A stretch of 64,000 bases of DNA from an uncultured Albidovulum sp. (GCA_913064775.1 CAJYAD010000001.1:124001-188000); one strand, 5' to 3'; shown: positions 17,391 through 25,954, counted from the stretch's first letter. Translations and numbers: made by a program. Notes: generated by a model from the sequence alone, not told the origin.

Positions 17391-17942
17391 ATGGTCGACG
17401 CCGCCGCCAACGAAGATCAAGAGCCGCAAGGCCGCGATGGCTTCCTTGGCCGTCGCCGTGGGCTGATCCTGGTGGCGCTGGGGCTCAGCGTGGTGGCGCT
17501 TGCGGGCGGCGCCTGGATGGGCCTTTCGGGGCGGCAGGCCGCGGCCCCGGCGCAGGACGCCCAATCCGCCGTGAAGGCTGCGGCGGATGCGGGCCATGGC
17601 GGCGCGGCTGCGGGTGGCCCGGCGCTGGGGATGCTCGATTTCAAGGATATCGTGGCGAACATCTCTGGCAGTTCGGCCAGCGGTCAGCCGGCCGAGCGGC
17701 TGATGAAAATCCGCTTCGACATGACCTATTCCGACCCGGAAAAGAGCAAGGCGCTGATGGAAAAGAAGAAACCCTATCTGCGCGATGCGATCCTGTCCTA
17801 TCTGCGCCAGTTGCATGAGGCCGATCTGCGCGGTTCTGACGGGTTGTTCCTGCTCAAGGCCGAGCTTTTGAAACGCGCGCGTGCCGTGGTCGGCAGTGAC
17901 GCGCCGCAGGAATTCCTGATCGTCGATCTGGTGATGCAATGA
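17391..17942 (+). CDS. fliL: Flagellar basal body-associated protein FliL
   Basis: FliL (183 residues) is an inner-membrane protein that surrounds the stator and supports torque. It has a short basic N-terminus, one transmembrane segment (about residues 23-45), an Ala-rich linker and a periplasmic domain with LDFKDIVANIS and KPYLRDAILSYLRQL, typical of FliL. The start at 17391 is chosen because it places the charged cytoplasmic tail and membrane segment correctly; an upstream in-frame ATG at 17328 lies inside the promoter region. It overlaps fliM by 4 bp. Confidence 0.9.
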   Translation: MVDAAANEDQEPQGRDGFLGRRRGLILVALGLSVVALAGGAWMGLSGRQAAAPAQDAQSAVKAAADAGHGGAAAGGPALGMLDFKDIVANISGSSASGQPAERLMKIRFDMTYSDPEKSKALMEKKKPYLRDAILSYLRQLHEADLRGSDGLFLLKAELLKRARAVVGSDAPQEFLIVDLVMQ

Positions 17943-18883
17943 GCGACACCGCCTCTCCCGCGCCCAAGGCGTATCTGGAAGAAGAGCTGATCCGGCGCGC
18001 GACGCTGAATTACGAGCCGCTGCCGATGCTTGAGGTGATCGCCGAGCGGATGGTGCTGTCGCTGACCTCGTCCTTCAAGACGCTCACCGCCTCGGTGGCC
18101 GAGGCGAAGATGCGCGCCTTCAAATATGCCTCCTACGGCGATGCGATGGCCGCGCTGCCGCGGCATGGGATGCTGGCGGTCTGCCACGCGACCCCGTGGG
18201 ACGGGCATCTGCTGGCCTCGATGGACGGCGATTTTCTGTTCTCGGCGCTGGAATTGATGCTGGGCGGACGGGCCGAACGCATCACGTCGCACCCGGTCGA
18301 GCGCGGCTTTACCTCGATCGAGCGGCGGATGGGTCAGCGGCTGGCCGAGGGGGTGATGAAGGATCTGTCCGAGGCGCTGCGTCAGGTCGCCGAAGTCGAG
18401 CTGAAGGTCGAGCGGATGGAGGTGAACCCGCAATTCGCGATCATCGCCCAGCCCTCCAGCCCGGCGGTGCTGATGCAGATCGATGTGGAGTTCGAATCCA
18501 GCCGCGGCAAGATCGCGCTGGTGCTACCCTATGGCACGCTGGATCCGATCAAGCGCAAGCTGACCAAGGTGTTCTACGGCGAGCGCCTGGGCGGTGACGA
18601 TGCCTGGCGCAGCCATTTCACCGACCGCATCGAACATTCCACTGTCAGCCTGACCGCGCAATTGCACGAACGCAGCTTTCCCATGAACGAGGTGCTGGGC
18701 TGGACCGTGGGCGACACGATCGATTTGCGGCTATCGGATGACCAGCCGGTGACGATGCTCTGCGCCGGGGTCGAGATGTTCCACGGTGTGATGGGCAAGC
18801 GGCAGAACGGGTCAGCCGCGGTGCGGGTGACCGAAGATTTTCATGGAAGGGAAGGATTCAACTATGATCTCCTTGGCGACTAA
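17939..18883 (+). CDS. fliM: Flagellar motor switch protein FliM
   Basis: FliM (314 residues) forms the C-ring wall that binds CheY-P. It shows the CheC-like middle domain (FSALELMLGGRAERI, FTSIERRMGQRLAEGVMKDL) and the C-terminal SpoA domain (HERSFPMNEVLGWTVGDTIDL). The usual N-terminal CheY-binding peptide (consensus around SQxEIDALL) is not evident; the protein starts PKAYLEEELIRRATLNYEPL. It follows fliL with an ATGA overlap and runs 20 bp into the next gene. Confidence 0.93.
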   Translation: MSDTASPAPKAYLEEELIRRATLNYEPLPMLEVIAERMVLSLTSSFKTLTASVAEAKMRAFKYASYGDAMAALPRHGMLAVCHATPWDGHLLASMDGDFLFSALELMLGGRAERITSHPVERGFTSIERRMGQRLAEGVMKDLSEALRQVAEVELKVERMEVNPQFAIIAQPSSPAVLMQIDVEFESSRGKIALVLPYGTLDPIKRKLTKVFYGERLGGDDAWRSHFTDRIEHSTVSLTAQLHERSFPMNEVLGWTVGDTIDLRLSDDQPVTMLCAGVEMFHGVMGKRQNGSAAVRVTEDFHGREGFNYDLLGD

Positions 18884-19253
18884 CCTCTTGATCCTTGTCC
18901 TCCTTGCAGGCGTGATGGGCTATGCCATGCTGCTGCAGCGCCGGGTCGGGCGGCTGATGGCGGCGCTGGAGGAACTGGGCCCGATGGTCTCGGCCTTTTC
19001 GGCGGCGGTGGACAAGTCCGAACAATCGGTGGCCGAGCTGAAGGGCGCCACCGACGAGGCCATGCGCGGTGCGGCCCAGGCCGCCACCGCCGAGGCCGCC
19101 GCGCTGCAAGATGCGGTGGCGCCGGTGTCGTTCTCGTCCGTCCGCCGGCGTCCGGTGGCCGGGATGACCCGGCTGACCGGCAAGTCCGATCTGGTCAAGA
19201 GCTTCTTCGATCGCAGCCGCACCACCCGCGCCGAGGCCGCGGGGCAATGGTGA
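18864..19253 (+). CDS. DUF6468-type membrane protein of flagellar cluster
   Basis: This 129-residue protein has one N-terminal transmembrane helix (about residues 6-24), then a helical segment (RRVGRLMAALEELGPMVSAFSAAVDKSEQSVAELK) that could form a coiled coil, and a basic tail. It resembles DUF6468 proteins encoded next to fliM and motE in alphaproteobacteria, whose function I do not know. The start at 18864 is preferred to 18843 because GGAAGG lies at the right distance. It overlaps fliM by 20 bp and motE by 7 bp, so it is almost certainly co-translated. Confidence 0.7.
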   Translation: MISLATNLLILVLLAGVMGYAMLLQRRVGRLMAALEELGPMVSAFSAAVDKSEQSVAELKGATDEAMRGAAQAATAEAAALQDAVAPVSFSSVRRRPVAGMTRLTGKSDLVKSFFDRSRTTRAEAAGQW

Positions 19254-19942
19254 CGGTCACCCCGTTCAAGCTGATGATCGGCCTTCTGGCGGTGGCGGGG
19301 GCGGCGAAGGCCGCGACCAGCCTGCCGATCGCAGGGCAGGACACCGCCCCCGCGCGGCTGATCTTCGCCTCGGCCTCCGCACCGGCCTCTGCACCGGCCT
19401 CCGCGCCGGCCTCTGCTCCGGCCGCGGGGGGCCATGGCGGCACCGGCGCCGAGGCCAAGGCGCCCCCCGCCGCGACGGCCGCGGCAAGTGCCTCGGCGGC
19501 GAAATGCCAGACGCCGGAAGAGCTTTTGCAATCCTTTCGCCAGGAACGCGCGCTGATCGACCGCCAGAAGGCGGCGCAGGCCGCACGCGCGGCCAAGCTG
19601 GCGCTGGCGCAGCAAGGCGTCGATGCCGAAACCCAGCGGCTGAAGGCGCTGAAGGCCGAGGTCGAGGGGCTTCTGAAGACGGCGACGACGGCGCATGACG
19701 CCGATCTTGAGCGTCTGGTGAAGCTTTACAAGGCGATGAAGCCGCAGGATGCGGCCTCGATCCTGAACAATTCGGATCTGGAAGTGACCGTGATGGTCCT
19801 GTCCACGATGAACGAACGCAACGCCGCGCCGATCATGGCCCAGATGTCGCCCGACCGGGTGCATGCGGTGTCGAAGATCATTCTGGAACGCTCGAAACTG
19901 CCGGGCGATCAGAACATCGTGCGGGTCAAGCTGAACAACTGA
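19247..19942 (+). CDS. motE: MotE-family periplasmic chaperone
   Basis: This 231-residue protein has an N-terminal signal or anchor (about residues 7-23), an Ala/Ser/Pro repeat linker made of four near-identical 12-base units (19377-19424), a coiled coil (about 95-150) and a C-terminal MgtE_N-like domain (VKLYKAMKPQDAASILNNSDLEVTVMVLSTMNERNAAPIMAQM). MotE of Sinorhizobium is a chaperone for the periplasmic motility protein MotC, which is interesting given the TPR-like protein at the left edge. It is the last gene of fliL-fliM-DUF6468-motE. Confidence 0.85.
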   Translation: MVTVTPFKLMIGLLAVAGAAKAATSLPIAGQDTAPARLIFASASAPASAPASAPASAPAAGGHGGTGAEAKAPPAATAAASASAAKCQTPEELLQSFRQERALIDRQKAAQAARAAKLALAQQGVDAETQRLKALKAEVEGLLKTATTAHDADLERLVKLYKAMKPQDAASILNNSDLEVTVMVLSTMNERNAAPIMAQMSPDRVHAVSKIILERSKLPGDQNIVRVKLNN

Positions 19943-19991
19943 GTATCGGGCCGGGCCGGGCCGCAGCGTGTGGGGCGCGCGGGGCGGGGCC

Positions 19992-21119
19992 CTATTCCAC
20001 CTGCCGCAGCTCGGACCCCTGGGGCGGCTTGCGGCGGATATTGCGGCGCAGATCCAGCACATAGCCGATGATCTCGGCCACCGCCTGCCAATGCTCGACC
20101 GGCACGGCTTCGTCGATCTCGACCTTGGCGTGTAACAGCCGCGCGAGGGGCTTGTTTTCCACGATTGGCACGTCATGGGCATGGGCCAGCTCGCGGATGT
20201 GGCGGGCCATCAGATCGGTGCCCTTGGCCACGCAGACGGGCGCCGTGTCGCGGCCCATCTCATAGCGCAAGGCCACGGCGAAATGGGTCGGGTTGGTCAG
20301 GATCACGCTGGCCGTTGGTACCGCCTGGGCGGCGCGCTGGCGGGCCCGCTTGCGCTGGATCTGCTGGCGCTTTCCCTTGAGCTGCGGATCGCCTTCCTGT
20401 TCCTTGTGCTCGTCGCGCAGCTCCTTCAGCGTCATGCGCTGTTTCTTCAGCCATGACAGGCGCTTCCAGATGACATCGGCCAGCGCCACCGGCAACAAAA
20501 AGGCGCAGGCCGCCGCCAGCAGCAGCGCCGCGAAATGGCCGATATAGCCGGGCAGCGCCTCGGGCTGCAGGCCGGGGCCCTGCCAGATGTCGCGCACCGC
20601 CTGCAGGGTGAACCAGACCGCCAGCGCGCCGATCACCAACACCTTGGCGACGCTCTTGAGGAATTCGATGAAGGCGGAGGGCGCGAAGATCCGCTTGAAC
20701 CCGCCGATCGGCGAGATCTTGTCGGGCTTGGGGCGGATGCGTTCCAGCGCCACGACCGTCTCACCCTGGATCAGCACGCCGAACAGCGCGGCCAGCACGA
20801 TGCCACCCAAGATCGGCAGCACCGGCCGGGCCAGCGACAGGCCCAGATCGCGCAGGATGTGGCCCACGTCGGTCAGCCCCGCGTTGCCGGTGCCGACCTG
20901 CACCTGACCCGCCGCCGTGAAGGCCCCCGACAGCGCCCCGGCCAGCGGCGTCGCGATCTGCGGCAGCGCCAGCACCACGATCAGCAACAGCGCGAAAAAG
21001 GCCATCAGCGCGCCCGGCTCTCGCGAGGAGGGCACATCGCCCTGCTTGCGGGCATCGCGCAGCTTCTTCTCGGTTGGCTGCTCGGTCTTCGAGTTCTTGT
21101 CGTCGTTTTCCTCGGCCAT
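19992..21119 (-). CDS. flhB: Flagellar export switch protein FlhB
   Basis: FlhB (375 residues) is the export-gate component whose self-cleavage switches substrate class. It has a charged N-terminus (KTEQPTEKKLRDARKQGDVPSS), four transmembrane helices (about residues 32-215) and a cytoplasmic domain with the autocleavage motif NPTH (VILTNPTHFAVALRYE) followed by PVCVAKGTDLMARHIRELA. It is the last gene of the flgB operon, 9 bp after fliR, and converges on motE. Confidence 0.96.
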   Translation of the reverse strand: MAEENDDKNSKTEQPTEKKLRDARKQGDVPSSREPGALMAFFALLLIVVLALPQIATPLAGALSGAFTAAGQVQVGTGNAGLTDVGHILRDLGLSLARPVLPILGGIVLAALFGVLIQGETVVALERIRPKPDKISPIGGFKRIFAPSAFIEFLKSVAKVLVIGALAVWFTLQAVRDIWQGPGLQPEALPGYIGHFAALLLAAACAFLLPVALADVIWKRLSWLKKQRMTLKELRDEHKEQEGDPQLKGKRQQIQRKRARQRAAQAVPTASVILTNPTHFAVALRYEMGRDTAPVCVAKGTDLMARHIRELAHAHDVPIVENKPLARLLHAKVEIDEAVPVEHWQAVAEIIGYVLDLRRNIRRKPPQGSELRQVE

Positions 21120-21128
21120 CCGCGCCCC

Positions 21129-21902
21129 CTAGAACACGAAGCTTCCGAACCACTGCGAGAAGCGGTCCAGGAAGGTGGCCAGCATCGAGGGGATGGCCAC
21201 GGAAAGGATCAGGAAGCCCGCGCCGATCAGCACCGATCCGGCGACGAAGAACACCGGCAGCGAGGGCATCATCCGGTTGGCCAGCCCCAGCCCGAGGTTC
21301 AGGATCATTCCCATCACCAGAAACGGCGCCGCCAGCGTCAGCCCGATGTAGAAGCTGGCCTGTACCGCCTTCACCATCTGGCTGGCCATGTCGCCCAGGA
21401 TCGGCTGGCCGAAGGGAAACACCTGATAGGAATAGAGCAGCGCCCGGATGATGACGTAGTGGGTGTTGGTGGCGAACATCGCGGCCAGACCGCCGACCAT
21501 CAGGAAGGTTGCCACCATGGTCGCGCCCTGGAAACTGCCAAGGCTGGGCCCGAAGGCGTTGGCCAGCCCCGAGACCTGACCGATCTGGGCGCCGGCGAAT
21601 TCCAGCGCGGTAAAGATCGTCCGCGCCGCCAGCCCGATCCACAGCCCCACCGTCACCTCGGCCGCCATCAGCCGCGCCACCATCGCCAGATTGTCCGCCG
21701 GGATTGGCGGCACCGGCGTCGCCGGATACAGCGCCAGGCAGATCACCAGCGCCAGCGCCAGCCGGGCCCGCGCGAAGACATAGCTTTCGCCAAACCCCGG
21801 CATGAAGATCAGCGCGCTGCCCAGCCGCGCGAAGACCAGAAGAAAGCCCATCATCTGGCCGCTGACGAAGGCCTCAAGCCCAAATCCCGGCACCATCCCC
21901 AT
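21129..21902 (-). CDS. fliR: Flagellar export gate protein FliR
   Basis: FliR (257 residues) caps the FliPQR export gate. It is almost entirely hydrophobic, with about six membrane segments, and contains FARLGSALIFMPGFGE near the N-terminus and FAGAQIGQVSGLANAFGPSLG, both typical of the family. It starts 3 bp after the flhA stop. A second in-frame ATG two codons downstream (21896) is an equally good start. Confidence 0.95.
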   Translation of the reverse strand: MGMVPGFGLEAFVSGQMMGFLLVFARLGSALIFMPGFGESYVFARARLALALVICLALYPATPVPPIPADNLAMVARLMAAEVTVGLWIGLAARTIFTALEFAGAQIGQVSGLANAFGPSLGSFQGATMVATFLMVGGLAAMFATNTHYVIIRALLYSYQVFPFGQPILGDMASQMVKAVQASFYIGLTLAAPFLVMGMILNLGLGLANRMMPSLPVFFVAGSVLIGAGFLILSVAIPSMLATFLDRFSQWFGSFVF

Positions 21903-21905
21903 TCG

Positions 21906-23993
21906 CTAGCCGCCGATCGTGCCAAGGGTGCGCAGCGCGGCCTTGCGGTGGATCTCGTTGTGGGAAATCACCTGGGTCATCGGGCTGACGCGTTCCAGCA
22001 TCGAGCGCACGAAGCTGCGCACCTCGGGGCTGACCATGATTGCGGGCCATTCGTCGCGTGCCGCGAATTGCTGGATCAGCCGGCGCGCATCCATCACGAA
22101 TTCCTGCACCCTCTGGGGCGACATCAGCAGGTTGCGCTCGCCGTTGTTGATCCGCACGGCCTCGGTGAACTCGTTTTCCCATTCCGCCGACATCACCAGC
22201 ACCGGCACGAAGCCCGCCGGATCCGTCAGCGCCTTGCAGATCTGGTTGGCCAGCCGCGCGCGCACATGATCGGCGATCATCGCCACGTTCTGGCCGCGCG
22301 TGCTGACCTCGGCCACCGCCTCGACGATCAGCGGCAGGTTGCGGATCGAGACGCGCTCGGCCAGCAGCGCCTGCAGCACCTGTTGCAGCAGCACGGCGGG
22401 CTGCGGGGTGGTGATCTCGGTGACCAGCTTCTGATAGTCACGGTCGAGCTTCTTGATCAGCTCCTGCGTCGCGCCATAGGTCAGCAGCTCTGGCATATGC
22501 TCCTTGATGACCTCGGTCATATGGGTGGTGATGACGCTTTCAGGGTCGACGACGGTATAGCCCTGACGCTCGGCCTCGCCCGACCGGGCCGGGTCGATCC
22601 ACAGGGCGGACAGGCCGAAGGTGGGTTCCTTGGTGGCCTCGCCGGGGATTGCCAGCGGCTCTCCTGACGGATTGAGGATCATCATCGCGGTGGGGCGGAC
22701 CTCGCCGCTGGCGACCTCGACGCCCTGCACAAGGATCGCGTAGCCGTTGGTCGGCAGGCCCGCGTTGTCCTTGATCCGGACGGCGGGCAGGACGAAGCCG
22801 AAATCCTTGATGAACAGGTTGCGCAGGCTTTTCACCTTGCCCGGCAGCGCCGAGTCGATCGACGAGATCAGCGGCACCAGACCGGCGCCCAGTTCCAGCC
22901 GCAGATCGTCGAGATGCAGCAGGTCCTGGGTGGTTTCCTCGCCCTCGGCGCTGGCGGCGCGGGCGTCGGCCTCGGCGCGGGCGTCGGCCTGGGTCCGGTC
23001 GCGGGCCTGGGATTGCATGGTGTAGCCCAGGCTCGACATCAGCCCGGCCAGGACCAGGAAGACGAGGGTGGGGAAGCCGGGCAGCAACCCGATCACCAGC
23101 AGCAGCCCCGAGGCCATGTACAGCGCCTTGGGAAAGTTCGACAGCTGCCCCAGCACCGCCTCGTTGGCGGCGCCCACGGTGCCGCCCTTGGTCACGATCA
23201 GGCCGGCGGCCAGCGACACGACCAGCGCCGGGATCTGCGTGACCAGCCCGTCGCCGATGGTCAGCGTGGTGTAGTTGGTCATCGCCTGGCTGATGGTCAG
23301 CCCGTGCTGCACCACGCCGATCAAGATGCCGCCGACGATGTTGATACCGGTGATGATCAGCCCCGCCACCGCATCGCCGCGCACGAATTTCGACGCACCG
23401 TCCATCGCGCCGAAGAAGCCGCTTTCGTCCTCCAGCTCCTTGCGGCGGCGGCGGGCCTCGGTCTCTTCGATCAGGCCCGCGCCAAGATCGGCGTCGATGG
23501 CCATCTGCTTGCCGGGCATGGCGTCCAGGCTGAACCGGGCCGCCACCTCGGCGATCCGGGTCGAGCCCTTGGTGATGACGACGAAGTTGATCACCACGAG
23601 GATCGCGAAGATCACGATCCCGATGACGAAATCGCCCGAGACGATGAACCGCGAAAACCCCTCAATCACGCCGCCCGCCGCGTCCAACCCGGTGTGGCCG
23701 CGCGACAGGATCAGCCGGGTGGACGAGATGTTCAGCGACAGCCGCAGCATCGTCACCATCAGAAGGATGGTGGGGAAGGAGTTGAAATCCAGCGGCCGCG
23801 GGATCCACAGCGCCACCATCAGGATCAGCACCGACAGCGATAGCGAGATCGCCAGCCCGAAATCCAGCAGGATCGGCGGCAGCGGGACGAACAGCATCCC
23901 CAGCACCATGACCACGCCAAGCGCGAAGGCGATGTCGCGGTTCTGAAGGCCCCAGCGGGCCCAGACGGGCGGGTTGCTGCTCTGGCTGCTCAT
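21906..23993 (-). CDS. flhA: Flagellar export protein FlhA
   Basis: FlhA (695 residues) is the ring-forming export-gate component that docks chaperone-substrate complexes. The N-terminal half holds about eight membrane helices with MLRLSLNISSTRLIL and the FHIPEP-type loop (ARFSLDAMPGKQMAIDADL). The C-terminal cytoplasmic domain (from about 360) contains GYTVVDPESVITTHMTEVIKEH. The ATG at 23993 is preceded by AGGAG and is chosen over a TTG one codon upstream. It lies 4 bp after the transglycosylase gene, in flgB-flgC-fliE-fliQ-slt-flhA-fliR-flhB. Confidence 0.97.
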   Translation of the reverse strand: MSSQSSNPPVWARWGLQNRDIAFALGVVMVLGMLFVPLPPILLDFGLAISLSLSVLILMVALWIPRPLDFNSFPTILLMVTMLRLSLNISSTRLILSRGHTGLDAAGGVIEGFSRFIVSGDFVIGIVIFAILVVINFVVITKGSTRIAEVAARFSLDAMPGKQMAIDADLGAGLIEETEARRRRKELEDESGFFGAMDGASKFVRGDAVAGLIITGINIVGGILIGVVQHGLTISQAMTNYTTLTIGDGLVTQIPALVVSLAAGLIVTKGGTVGAANEAVLGQLSNFPKALYMASGLLLVIGLLPGFPTLVFLVLAGLMSSLGYTMQSQARDRTQADARAEADARAASAEGEETTQDLLHLDDLRLELGAGLVPLISSIDSALPGKVKSLRNLFIKDFGFVLPAVRIKDNAGLPTNGYAILVQGVEVASGEVRPTAMMILNPSGEPLAIPGEATKEPTFGLSALWIDPARSGEAERQGYTVVDPESVITTHMTEVIKEHMPELLTYGATQELIKKLDRDYQKLVTEITTPQPAVLLQQVLQALLAERVSIRNLPLIVEAVAEVSTRGQNVAMIADHVRARLANQICKALTDPAGFVPVLVMSAEWENEFTEAVRINNGERNLLMSPQRVQEFVMDARRLIQQFAARDEWPAIMVSPEVRSFVRSMLERVSPMTQVISHNEIHRKAALRTLGTIGG

Positions 23994-23997
23994 CAAC

Positions 23998-24888
23998 TCA
24001 GAACTCCTGCTTGAAATTCGGCAAGACGGGCTGCAGCGCCCGCGTGGAATAGATCGAGACGCGCGGCGCGTCGGCGCCGTCGGACAGCGCCGCCCACCAG
24101 CCGATGCCGGGTTGCGGCTCGGGCGGGGGTACGGGCGTCGGGGGCTGCGTGCCCGAAGGTTGCAGGGTGGGGGCCGAGGCGGTCAGGATCCGCGCGCCCA
24201 GCCGCTCGGCCAGGTCCGGGGCGCGGGCATTGGCGACCTCGATATTGCGGCTCAGCGCGGCGAGGTAGCGGTTGCGCGCCTTGTCGTTCAGCGAATGGTA
24301 GGAGCCGGCGGCCTTCAGCCAATTGCCGCTGCGCGCGTAAAGGTCGCGCAGGAAGCGCGCGGCGTAATCGACATTGGCGACCGGGTCGAAGGCCTGATCG
24401 AGGCTGGCGAAAGCGTCGGGATGCCAGCGCAGGTTGACCTGCATGCAGCCCACGTCGATCGACGAGACCCCGGCGGCCTCGCGCGCGTGCACCCAGGCCT
24501 TGGCGCGGTCGGGGGTGTCGAACATCCGCCCGTCGCCCGCCGCGTTCACCGTCCAGGGCCAGACCGTCAGCTTGCCGTCGCGCTTCAGACCGGATTCCTG
24601 CAGGCCCACCGCCAGCAGCAGATTGCCCGGGATGCCATAGCGCGCCTGCGCCGACAGGATCGCGGAAAGGCAGGCATCGCTCGACACCGGCCGCGCCTGC
24701 CGGGCGTAGGAGGGGGCGGGCGCGGGCGTGGCCGCCATGGCGGGCGGCGCGGGCCGCTCTGACGGCGTGTAGAACCCGGCCCAGCCCTCGGCCGCCACCG
24801 GCGCGGCGGCAAGTGCGGTCAGCAGGGGCACCGCCAGCAGGGGCGCGCCAAGACGGGACGCGGCAAGACGGGGGCGGGCGCGCCTCAT
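23998..24888 (-). CDS. Flagellar lytic transglycosylase, SltF-like
   Basis: This 296-residue secreted protein has a signal peptide (cut near PVAAEG, about residue 34) and a lysozyme-like SLT domain: AQARYGIPGNLLLAVGLQESGL holds the catalytic glutamate, then VGCMQVNLRWH and AGSYHSLNDKARNRYLAAL. The C-terminus is Pro-rich. Rhodobacter sphaeroides SltF is a flagellum-specific lytic transglycosylase working with a FlgJ that lacks a muramidase domain; the FlgJ here (7643-7978) also lacks one. Location between fliQ and flhA, overlapping fliQ by ATGA, supports a flagellar role. Confidence 0.85.
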   Translation of the reverse strand: MRRARPRLAASRLGAPLLAVPLLTALAAAPVAAEGWAGFYTPSERPAPPAMAATPAPAPSYARQARPVSSDACLSAILSAQARYGIPGNLLLAVGLQESGLKRDGKLTVWPWTVNAAGDGRMFDTPDRAKAWVHAREAAGVSSIDVGCMQVNLRWHPDAFASLDQAFDPVANVDYAARFLRDLYARSGNWLKAAGSYHSLNDKARNRYLAALSRNIEVANARAPDLAERLGARILTASAPTLQPSGTQPPTPVPPPEPQPGIGWWAALSDGADAPRVSIYSTRALQPVLPNFKQEF

Positions 24889-25154
24889 AGCCCGCCCATT
24901 GTGATGATGTCGAAGACGTGCATCGCCAGCCGGTCGAGCGTGGCGAACATGAAGGGCAGGGTCAGGACCAGCCCGACGAAGATCGCCACGATCTTCGGCA
25001 CGAAGGTCAGCGTCATCTCCTGGATCTGGGTCAGCGCCTGGAAGAAGGCGATGCCCAGCCCGACGATCAGCGCCAGCGCCAGGATCGGGCCCGAGGCGAT
25101 CAGCACGGCCCAGATCGTCTGGGTCAGGATCGCATAGACATCGGTCTGATCCAT
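24885..25154 (-). CDS. fliQ: Flagellar export gate protein FliQ
   Basis: FliQ (89 residues) is the small two-helix subunit of the FliPQR gate. The protein has two membrane helices (about residues 15-40 and 52-75) and the conserved IVGLGIAFFQALTQIQEMTLTFVPKI segment. The start at 25154 (MDQTDVYAIL) matches the family N-terminus; a longer in-frame extension overlaps fliE and is rejected. It lies 11 bp after fliE. Confidence 0.95.
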   Translation of the reverse strand: MDQTDVYAILTQTIWAVLIASGPILALALIVGLGIAFFQALTQIQEMTLTFVPKIVAIFVGLVLTLPFMFATLDRLAMHVFDIITMGGL

Positions 25155-25165
25155 GACGCCCCCCC

Positions 25166-25495
25166 TCAGATCGGCATTTGCATGATCTGCTGATAGGCCT
25201 CGACCAGCTTGTTGCGCACCGCGACCCCTACCTTGACGGTGCTTTCCAGCGACATCGTCGCCTCGACCACGCTTTGCGTATCGACCTTGCCGGCCAGACC
25301 GGCCTGCACCGTGGCCTCGGCCTGGCGGGTGGAGTGGATCGCGTCGGTCGCGGCCTTGCCGACCATCTCGGCAAAGGTCTCGCCGCCCTGCTGGGCGATC
25401 GGCTGGGGCGCCGCGGGGCCGCCTTGCAGGGCGCGCGCGCTGCCATAGGCGCCGCGTGCCAGAGACGCCGACAGGACCGGGGAAAAATCGCTCAT
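25166..25495 (-). CDS. fliE: Flagellar hook-basal body protein FliE
   Basis: FliE (109 residues) links the MS ring to the rod. The C-terminal two-thirds fit the family: FAEMVGKAATDAIHSTRQAEATVQAGLAG and VKVGVAVRNKLVEAYQQIMQMPI. The N-terminal part is variable. It starts 7 bp after the flgC stop and is followed by fliQ. Confidence 0.93.
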   Translation of the reverse strand: MSDFSPVLSASLARGAYGSARALQGGPAAPQPIAQQGGETFAEMVGKAATDAIHSTRQAEATVQAGLAGKVDTQSVVEATMSLESTVKVGVAVRNKLVEAYQQIMQMPI

Positions 25496-25502
25496 GCGTC
25501 AC

Positions 25503-25916
25503 CTATTTCAGCAGATCGACGATCTGCTGTTCCATCTTCCGCCCGCTCTCGAGCATGTTGATATTCGCCTCGTAGCTGCGTGAGGCTTCGCGCATGTTCG
25601 ACATCTCGAGGATCGGGTTGACGTTGGGCAGCTTGACATAGCCCTGCGCGTTCGCCGCCGGGTTGGCCGGGTCGTAGCGGATGCGGAAATTGCCGGAATC
25701 TTGGCCGATCTGGGTCACCTTGACCTCGGCCGCGCCTGTGGCCTGGTCGACCATCGTGCCGAAAGAGATCGTCTTGCGCCGGTACGGGTCCGACCCTGGC
25801 GTGGTGCCGGTCGAGTCTGCGTTGGCGACGTTCTCGGACACGATCTTCAGCCGCTCGCCCTGGGCCCGAAGCCCGCTGGCGGCAATGCTGGCGATGGATT
25901 TCAATGCGTCGTCCAT
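25503..25916 (-). CDS. flgC: Flagellar proximal rod protein FlgC
   Basis: FlgC (137 residues) is a proximal rod subunit. It has the axial N-terminal motif (ASGLRAQGERLKIVSENVANADSTG) and the C-terminal MSNMREASRSYEANINMLESGRKM helix. Between them, YVKLPNVNPILEM is the typical FlgC strand. It lies 38 bp after flgB. Confidence 0.96.
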   Translation of the reverse strand: MDDALKSIASIAASGLRAQGERLKIVSENVANADSTGTTPGSDPYRRKTISFGTMVDQATGAAEVKVTQIGQDSGNFRIRYDPANPAANAQGYVKLPNVNPILEMSNMREASRSYEANINMLESGRKMEQQIVDLLK

Positions 25917-25954
25917 GGCGTCCTGTCCCTCTTAATTCGTCTCATCTGGCCGCG

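Noticed and set aside
20535-22667. A 710-codon open frame on the plus strand opposite flhB, fliR and flhA
   Set aside because: It is antisense to three clearly recognised export genes; its His/Arg/Gln-rich composition is the usual shadow of high-GC coding DNA and it has no motif.
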